Shown here: piece by piece, positions 61,301 to 64,000 of the stretch | Layout: each line of letters opens with the position of its first letter | Position numbering within the stretch: position 1 is the stretch's first letter | From: Opitutaceae bacterium | Lineage (GTDB): Bacteria > Verrucomicrobiota > Verrucomicrobiia > Opitutales > Opitutaceae | Assembly (NCBI GenBank): GCA_041395105.1 | Contig: JAWLBB010000009.1 | Span: forward strand, 62,001 to 126,000 | Direction: 5' to 3' | Length of the DNA: 64,000 nucleotides | Made by a program: the position numbers and the translations under genes | The notes under the pieces: model-generated | The model's input: the letters and a program-made list of their open reading frames with translations, nothing else | What the model was told of the DNA's origin: nothing | Database searches by the model: none

Positions 61301-63933
61301 TCGCGGTTCTTGCCTTCGGCCAGGACCACGCCGCCACCCTTGACCCGCAGAGTCCCGGTCACCGTGAGGGAACTGCCCCCGCCCAGTTCGAGGACACCGC
61401 CATCCTCCACCGTGATCGCCGTTTGGGTCACGCTTGTGTCCGGATCGATGCGCACCCGACCGTGGACAATGAGCGATCCGTTCCCGGTCGTCGTGTCGCG
61501 CAGATAGACCGTCCCGTCCTGCGCGCTGCCCTGCCCCTTCGCCTGGATCGCGGACAGGTCGGTAAAACCCGAGGCGTCTCCATAGTAAAGGGCCACCCGG
61601 CCTCCGCTGCTGTCTTTGTTTCCTGAAAATCCCTTCGCCACCGCGTTGGCCTGAATGGTGCCGGAGCCGGCCAGGTTGACCGTGGTGATCCAGATGGATC
61701 CTCCGGCGGCCCCGCTGTGGTTGGTGCCCGTGGCGGTGCCGTCGGCGGATAGCGTCCCATTGACCGTCAACGTGCCCGACACGGTCAGCCGGATGGCGCC
61801 GCCTCCCGCCGTGACCGAAGCAAAGACTCCGCTGGCCGAGCCCAGGTCGACCGGCTCGACCATCGAACCGTAGGCGGATTTGACCACGGAGGTACTGCTG
61901 GTGGCCAGGCCGCCATGGCTGGCTCCGCTATTGTTTGCGCCGGCGCCGGGTCCGCCCGGCCCGAGGCCGCTCGAGTAACCCTGCCCATCGGCATGGACGC
62001 GGCCGTCGAGATCGACGGTGAGGGTAGCCGCGGTTATCGAAACCCCGGCACCGGCCCAGGCTTCATTGACCTGGGCGTCGCGGTTCTTGCCTTCGGCAAG
62101 GACCACGCCGCCACCCTTGACCCGCAGAGTCCCGGTCACCGTAAGGGAACTGCCGCCGCCAAGCTCGAGCAGACCGCCGCCCTCGACCGTGATCCCGGTG
62201 TAGGTTGGCGCCTCGTCCGGTTGGATGCGCACCCGACCGTGGACAATCAGCGAACCGTTCGAGGTCGTCGTGTCGCGCAGATAGACCGTCCCATCCTGAG
62301 CATCGCCCTGCCCGTTGGCCTGGATGGCGGACAGGTCGCCGAAACCCGAGGCATTCGCGTAGTAGACGGCCACCCGGCCGCCACCGCTGTCGTTGTTTGC
62401 TGAAAAACCCTTCACCGCCGCGTTGGCGCGGATGCTGCCGGAACCGACCAGGTTGGCTGTGGTGATCCAGAGGGAGCCTCCGGCGGCCCCGCTGTGGTTG
62501 GTGCCCGTGGCGGTGCCATCAGCGGAAAGGGTTCCATTGACCGTCAACGTGCCCGACACGACCAGCCGGATGGCGCCGCCTCCAGCCGTGGCTGAAGCAA
62601 AAACGCCGCTGGCCGAGCCCAAGTCTACCGGCTCTCTCATCGAACCGTAGACCGTTTTGAGCAGGGAGGCACTGCCGGTGGCACGGCCGCCGTGGCTGGC
62701 GCCGACCGTGTTTTGGCCGGCACCGGGACCACCCGGCCCCAAGCCGCTCAGGTAGCCCTGCCCGTCGGCATGGAGCCGGCCGTTGAGGTCGACGGTCAGG
62801 GTCGCCGCGGTGATGGATACACCGGCTCCAGCCCAGGCCTCGTTGACCTGGGCGCCGGTGTTCTTGCCTTCCGCCAGGACGACGCCACCGCCCTTGACCC
62901 TGAGGACGCCGGTCACGTTGAGGGACGTGCCGCCGCCCAGTTCGAGGATACCGCCATCCTCGACCGTGACTGCGGTGTGGGTCACGTCCGAGTCCGGTTC
63001 GAAGCGCACCCGACCGTGCACGATAAGGGACCCGTTCGAAGTCGAAGTGTCGCGCAGGTAGACCGTTCCGTCCTGTGCACCGCCCTGCCCCTTGGCTTCA
63101 ATCGCGGACAGATCAGTGAATCCCGAGGCGTCTTCAAAGTAGACGGCCACCCGGCCGCCGCCGCTGTCGTTGTTTCCTGGAAAGCCCCTTACCGCCGCGT
63201 TGGCACGTATGCTGCCGGAGCCTGCCAGGTTGGCCGTGGTAATCCAGACGGAGCCTCCGGCCGCTCCGCTGTGGTTGGTGCCCGTGCCAATGCCGTCGGC
63301 GGAGAGGGTCCCGTTGACCGTCAACGTGCCCGACACGACCAGCCGGATGGCGCCGCCTCCGGCGGTGGTTGAGGCGTAAACGCCGGCGGCCGAGCCCAGA
63401 TCCAGCGGTTGGCGCATCGATCCGTAGACCGGTTTGAGCAGGGAGGCGGTGCCGGTGGCACGCCCGCCGTGGCTGGCGCCCGTTGTGTTCGCGCCAACGC
63501 CGGGTCCGCCCGGCCCCAGACCGCTCAGGTAACCCTGACCGTCGGCATGGATCGTACTTCCGGAAGCAACGGTCACCGAGGCGGCGGTGAGGCTGGAGCC
63601 CTCCCCCAGCCACTCCCCACCGACCTGGGCATCCACGTTCTTGCCGGCAAAGACAATGGACGCGTTGCCCGTGACGGTGACCGCCCCGGTGACCGTGATG
63701 TCCGATCCCCCTCCAATGGTAAGGACCGCACCATTGGAAACTGAAATACTGTCGTAGCTCGCAGCCGAATCCTCAGGCAGATCGAGGTCTGTCGTCACGT
63801 TCAGAGGTGCCGCCAGAGTGTTCGTCGATCCAACCAGAGCCAATGCCAAGCTGAATGCGCAAAAATGGTGACGGGTAGAACGCTCGCGGGCCAACCGGGC
63901 GACCGCACCCAACGGGAAACGGAGAAATCGCAT
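51343..63933 (-). CDS. Giant 4196-aa surface/secreted protein with RHS/YD repeats
   Basis: A signal peptide (FCAFSLALALVGSTNTLA) is followed by six beta-rich modules (to about 1580). A right-handed beta-helix (about 1672-2112) holds VTIRNSVFRNIDRAV and VTIRNSTFDRNRIGLL. CARDB (about 2113-2240), IPT-like (about 2349) and another CARDB-like domain precede a linker. YD repeats span about 2729-3400 (YDDIGRLVDADSNG, YEYDDSGNRIARVD, YDALGYRIRETRG). The RHS core ends with YEYLPFGELVSETE, RTYDPWLGRFLSPDPAV and NPYTYAANQPTNFTDYEGY. A 210-residue lower-GC helical tip (about 3432-3645) follows. Unlike usual RHS toxins the chain then continues: DPNDK domain (about 3652), Ig-like domain and two tail repeats (about 3925-4196) matching giant 1. 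The usual DPxG cleavage site reads DYEG. The start is ATG 63933; upstream context is cut by the window edge. Confidence 0.87.
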   Translation of the reverse strand: MRFLRFPLGAVARLARERSTRHHFCAFSLALALVGSTNTLAAPLNVTTDLDLPEDSAASYDSISVSNGAVLTIGGGSDITVTGAVTVTGNASIVFAGKNVDAQVGGEWLGEGSSLTAASVTVASGSTIHADGQGYLSGLGPGGPGVGANTTGASHGGRATGTASLLKPVYGSMRQPLDLGSAAGVYASTTAGGGAIRLVVSGTLTVNGTLSADGIGTGTNHSGAAGGSVWITTANLAGSGSIRANAAVRGFPGNNDSGGGRVAVYFEDASGFTDLSAIEAKGQGGAQDGTVYLRDTSTSNGSLIVHGRVRFEPDSDVTHTAVTVEDGGILELGGGTSLNVTGVLRVKGGGVVLAEGKNTGAQVNEAWAGAGVSITAATLTVDLNGRLHADGQGYLSGLGPGGPGAGQNTVGASHGGRATGSASLLKTVYGSMREPVDLGSASGVFASATAGGGAIRLVVSGTLTVNGTLSADGTATGTNHSGAAGGSLWITTANLVGSGSIRANAAVKGFSANNDSGGGRVAVYYANASGFGDLSAIQANGQGDAQDGTVYLRDTTTSNGSLIVHGRVRIQPDEAPTYTGITVEGGGLLELGGGSSLTVTGTLRVKGGGVVLAEGKNRDAQVNEAWAGAGVSITAATLTVDLDGRVHADGQGYSSGLGPGGPGAGANNSGASHGGLATSSTSVVKSAYGSMVEPVDLGSASGVFASVTAGGGAIRLTVSGTLTVNGTLSADGTATGTNHSGAAGGSIWITTVNLAGSGTIQANAVAKGFSGNKDSSGGRVALYYGDASGFTDLSAIQAKGQGSAQDGTVYLRDTTTGNGSLIVHGRVRIDPDTSVTQTAITVEDGGVLELGGGSSLTVTGTLRVKGGGVVLAEGKNRDAQVNEAWAGAGVSITATTLTVDLDGHVDADGQGYPSGLGPGGPGKGANTVGASHGGRATGSASVVKSAYGSMTEPVDLGSASGVFGSVTAGGGAIRLTVSGTLTVNGTLSADATSTGTNHSGAAGGSIWITTNTLAGSGTIRANAAPGGSSGNNDSSGGRVAVYYADASGFANLGNIQANGQGSAEAGTVYLARDGVGGRHLTVLKRLVVEPGPAFSVQSMEVNNGRVEMRPGAVLSIADTLALAGTARIFVEWDGVGGRIEAGNLTVAENASILADGLGYGPGESPDGPTAGQNTVGAGHGGDGGGSGNNREYGDPLEPSTAGAAGGVFASTTRGGGVIRIVVDGNLDLDGTISANGTASGSNHSGAAGGSIWVDADTLSGTGFFRANAATKGMGSNSDSSGGRIAVYYDTADDFEGFVATSADAGGPGAEDGSVVFIDRSVPNLALRVLDRLAFPERSSEAFGRVTVELDGQLELGGGSILAVASELELAGNAVLEAQSVDAVDLGGGVYTGRGVTILAKDLTIGAGATITADGFGYPSSKGPGGSTSNSVGGSHGGKGGGASAPVYGNAEQPVDLGSSGGVFGSQLRAGGAVRLVVPGQLTHDGAITANGIVVSGANHSGTTGGSIWIQAGSVSGDGVVQANASAKGTASNNRGSAGGRIAIGTTGAMELDLNRIEARPTDDSAEAGTVRIQDLETIEAVSWVSDLPPIIFGAVDVSWVVLSSDLSVTSTLRLLDGESETVLLNSSSIVPSFAWDTTSVPDGDYSLMVTVVNGDGDLVGELQADVFVANEYVWHSGTIEADESWPADRLNVVRGNLVIADGVSVTIEPGTVIKVTPKSRIDLRPGASINGEGTEALPIVFTSFLDDARVGDSNRDGNRTVPGAGDWRGIALAVGSQLNTNELVSFFYAVDLPDKTINGTVRWRTGTLQWVTADVTVATGATLIIEPGAIIKFGQYKGLILSPGSTLVAEGTLAQPIIFTSERDDAHGGDTNEDGNTTAPAAGDWRWIYVNGSPATFDHVKILYGGGTGTSWSGTGVIRTTGSSEVLIDNSLVSDSFFDGVLAWGGPVTIRNSVFRNIDRAVSAHPGSAVTIRNSTFDRNRIGLLIHGGTLDVANSIISNSFTAGLLRDFGGDTKTMSHNLFFNPRAAQGNTASVADVIGTDGNIAADPGFLNGAGGEYRLQADSPAIDAADTTVAPDSDRNGAPRFNEPTVADTGVAGAGGVIADIGAYEYAEGAASEVDLVVTAVTAPAEATVGGSAVLTWTVRNDGSVTVAGPWVDEVWLVANPDTGSEILRESRTVLVGSNLRLEPGESVTFTEEIAVPGSTVGLHRWKVRTNAPGSLFEGANRANNDRTSAGTTRIDVPAVAIGGEPQSVFLRETGDQFVFVIDTRKEGAILQAITAGNGLALPELYWAFDRLPSPTDFDGRNQEFGQDDVSLFAPRGGLAYILVNVSGLTQPDVALSLSAEAVDFRISGVSPRSIGDSGTATLEVAGALLDDQLAFSLVSVATGQAYPGTATYSTVTNLAYPTFPLDGVPHGTYRVRAARDGASVDSVQTVSVGATRPAELDVRLIGDTQVRAGRKGGATVLYRNTGNVDLVAPLMQLNAAVRVEPPVRFASAGLRSRSAPDGPPVAADEPLFIDNFLGISSDGPAGILRPDSKTETHVLSFEAPVDRNSLTIDLLWQTANFAGSPFRWDDFKDALRLPDLPDEGWNNVFELLRSEAGETFGEVNATAARNATQLSRVGERERRFAFLLMQSIRAVDPNGWTIEQGRPTRIGDFLPDITRNRAYRVERDHVAVWIWGKRATYQPTLDDSVWVPMVENRSRLRFKGDHFELTTVTGAAYVFKPDGDLAFFSDPATGRLDFAYNSGRLVAVRDGDRNLVMIGYDGNGMVNSITGPDGLDTTLTHDAAGNLTRVVAPTGLTADLDYFETGYRSGRVRSLKGNNGEVHDFLYDDIGRLVDADSNGAAVSFAYPGVGLEVISSDSGDVMEKRFGTLAQLVEVLLNGKQIFRSDLKDGAGSERFIVSGGLSRTTFFNEDDTVTRFVDPLGSVTNVTLNDALELTQITDPLGRSTTYEYDDSGNRIARVDALGERSEADYDDDGRVTRVEDRAGKVITFVYDENDRLVERSYGGGLKDEFTYNEKGWLVSARNAAGTTSLDYTTNGLVKEVSFPNGHSVSYTYDETGRITQVEDDSGYVVRYAFDDRGDLRALLDEDGNVLTEYSINSLGQLQTESRANGTESSYTFDAGQRVAGVTHLKPDASPLAGVTYTFDALGRRTGADFGNAAYAFEYDDFSRLTGFERDDTAYEFAYDAVGSRQSTTGPGGGQTYAVDALNRYVSAGERQYEYDANGYLTKQTIGSEVWTYVYDDLNQLTRVTGPGVDVRYDYDALGYRIRETRGSEVSDYLPNPLMRDTLLAVHEGAISTHFGYGRFGYSWFEREGEGAYFLHYDGSGNVLRVTDIDGDTVNSYEYLPFGELVSETETVPNRLTFAGRHGVLEAPGDQYWIQLRTYDPWLGRFLSPDPAVTEGDNPYTYAANQPTNFTDYEGYEEQSQVFDSSGTANLTNANLASSAGQNITESYLRTSNNWAIQEREVARNQYLRDNATFKKRVASGHRNDIRKSSNRLKNSRSRLNHANKNVKATSEALESGKNFTTKNNFGKFLKGLQVAGTVVTTGNAVETQMRYNNGETTLAETVRGWALLANDGLGYVPGLGTAGSFMNSSLDAATRENWVLLANWWYTPDDPFGPGMTPRGGRRSLNSRVVSSYDPNDKASTGVGEGGYIDGQGPIEYRIRFENLPTASAAAQQVRISDFLDVKLDWSTLELLEFGLNDAVIVPPEGATGYSGVARVSADPNPVQCEIHLDPATGELTVDLRSFDEETGDWPTDPFAGFLPPNDETGRGEGYLRFSIWPMPGLEDGTVIENQASIVFDENEPIITNVAVNTIDTMAPTALVAALGERSAPRFSVSWSGDDAGGSGVERFDVYVSVDGGEWTLWQEGTTETSADYEGTPGSSYAFYVHATDALGFANPVAPTAQAQTIAGVSFLVNIANRGGVGTGPNIMIPGFVINGTGTKKVLVRAVGPELETYSVTGFLEDPELRVVSGGTVVAANDDWSDAANAVEIATVANQVGAFPLKDGSKDAAALLDLVPGSYTVKASGVGQTTGVALVEVYDVDDSANPGAKLVNISNRGEVGVGAAIMIPGFVIGGESAKTVLIRGVGPKLADYNVTGVLEDPTLRLFRAGEATPLLTNDNWSDAANAAELAAAAETVGAFALDAGSKDAAVLVTLEPGSYTVKVSGAGGTEGVALVEVYEVGD
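53004..53640 (-). other. Post-RHS tip region of giant protein 2
   Basis: This encodes about 212 residues after the RHS core: Ser/Asn-rich (SSGTANLTNANLASSAGQN), then basic helical (KKRVASGHRNDIRKSSNRLK), then Gly-rich (FGKFLKGLQVAGTVVTTGNA; GYVPGLGTAGSF). It occupies the place of the polymorphic toxin in RHS proteins, and its DNA is visibly less GC-rich than the rest of the gene. No nuclease or deaminase motif was recognised. Confidence 0.7.
53640..55770 (-). repeat. RHS/YD repeat region of giant gene 2
   Basis: About 700 residues of YD repeats (Y-D-x2-G-R/N-L patterns every ~20 residues) forming, by analogy with the family, a beta-cage shell, followed by the RHS-associated core. Confidence 0.9.
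59230..63850 (-). repeat. Six-module tandem array of giant gene 2
   Basis: ADG-(Q/L/F)-GY-encoding positions fall near 63540, 62762, 61985, 61208, 60475 and 59695, giving a period of about 777 bp for the first four and slightly different for the last two. Units 2-4 are nearly identical in long stretches, indicating recent tandem amplification. Confidence 0.88.
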
Positions 63934-63977
63934 TGTGGGATTTTAGCAAATCCCCGACATCCCGTATATGGGCCAAA

Positions 63978-63999
63978 ATGCGTAGGGGAAACCCTTACC
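63978..63999 (-). promoter_or_regulatory. Upstream element of giant gene 2
   Basis: The octamer CTACGCAT (63978-63985, minus strand) is shared with the giant gene 1 promoter region. Next to it TAAGGG-TTT-CCCCTA forms an imperfect dyad. The window ends one base later, so the promoter is not fully visible. Confidence 0.35.
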
Positions 64000-64000
64000 G

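Noticed and set aside
59230..63850. Regular repeats considered as a CRISPR array
   Set aside because: The period is ~777 bp, the frame stays open throughout, and the units encode a protein module.

Overview
The window looks like a GC-rich Verrucomicrobiota chromosome, most likely from the Opitutae. The call rests on several signs: a SecDF fusion with YajC, secreted polysaccharide-degrading enzymes, LuxR-type regulators with sensory N-termini, weak Shine-Dalgarno signals, and two giant surface proteins ending in a duplicated tail domain (LVNI.NRG.VG....MI.GFV.) that I associate with this phylum. The assignment is inference, since no rRNA gene is present. I saw no transposase, integrase or CRISPR array.

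Region 1 (1-10.7 kb) is a carbohydrate-use locus. It holds the end of an enolase-superfamily sugar-acid dehydratase and, on the minus strand, a GH2 beta-mannosidase and a heparinase II/III-like protein. A plus-strand run follows: an SDR epimerase/dehydrogenase, a short secreted glycosidase-like protein, an Asp-box beta-propeller and an unrecognised 629-aa secreted protein. An AT-rich palindrome lies in the divergent promoter region at 6.1 kb.

Region 2 (10.8-33.3 kb) is mostly housekeeping. It has a tiny lysine-rich gene, recJ-secDF-yajC, speA with an overlapping PfkB kinase, a CysI-like sulfite reductase and metK-sahH. Next come a receiver-only response regulator, a small ORF and a GspE/PilB ATPase, then a TPR protein, a GH172/DUF2961 enzyme, a CPXCG mini-protein and tRNA-Arg(TCT) with a duplicated 3' end. 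The region closes with rbsA/rbsC-like sugar ABC genes and a cyclophilin.

Region 3 (33.3-64 kb) is entirely minus-strand. In transcription order it holds a 4196-aa giant with RHS/YD repeats, a TPR lipoprotein, a LuxR regulator, a 3575-aa giant, a second LuxR regulator and glgB. The giants share one plan: signal peptide, tandem approx. 260-270-aa beta-rich modules (six versus three), a right-handed beta-helix, CARDB/IPT domains, a variable middle, a lower-GC helical insert, then a nearly identical C-terminal block. That block and the adjacent terminator hairpin are about 98% identical DNA over roughly 1 kb, which points to recent duplication or gene conversion. This paired constant-end/variable-middle surface system is the most unusual thing in the window.
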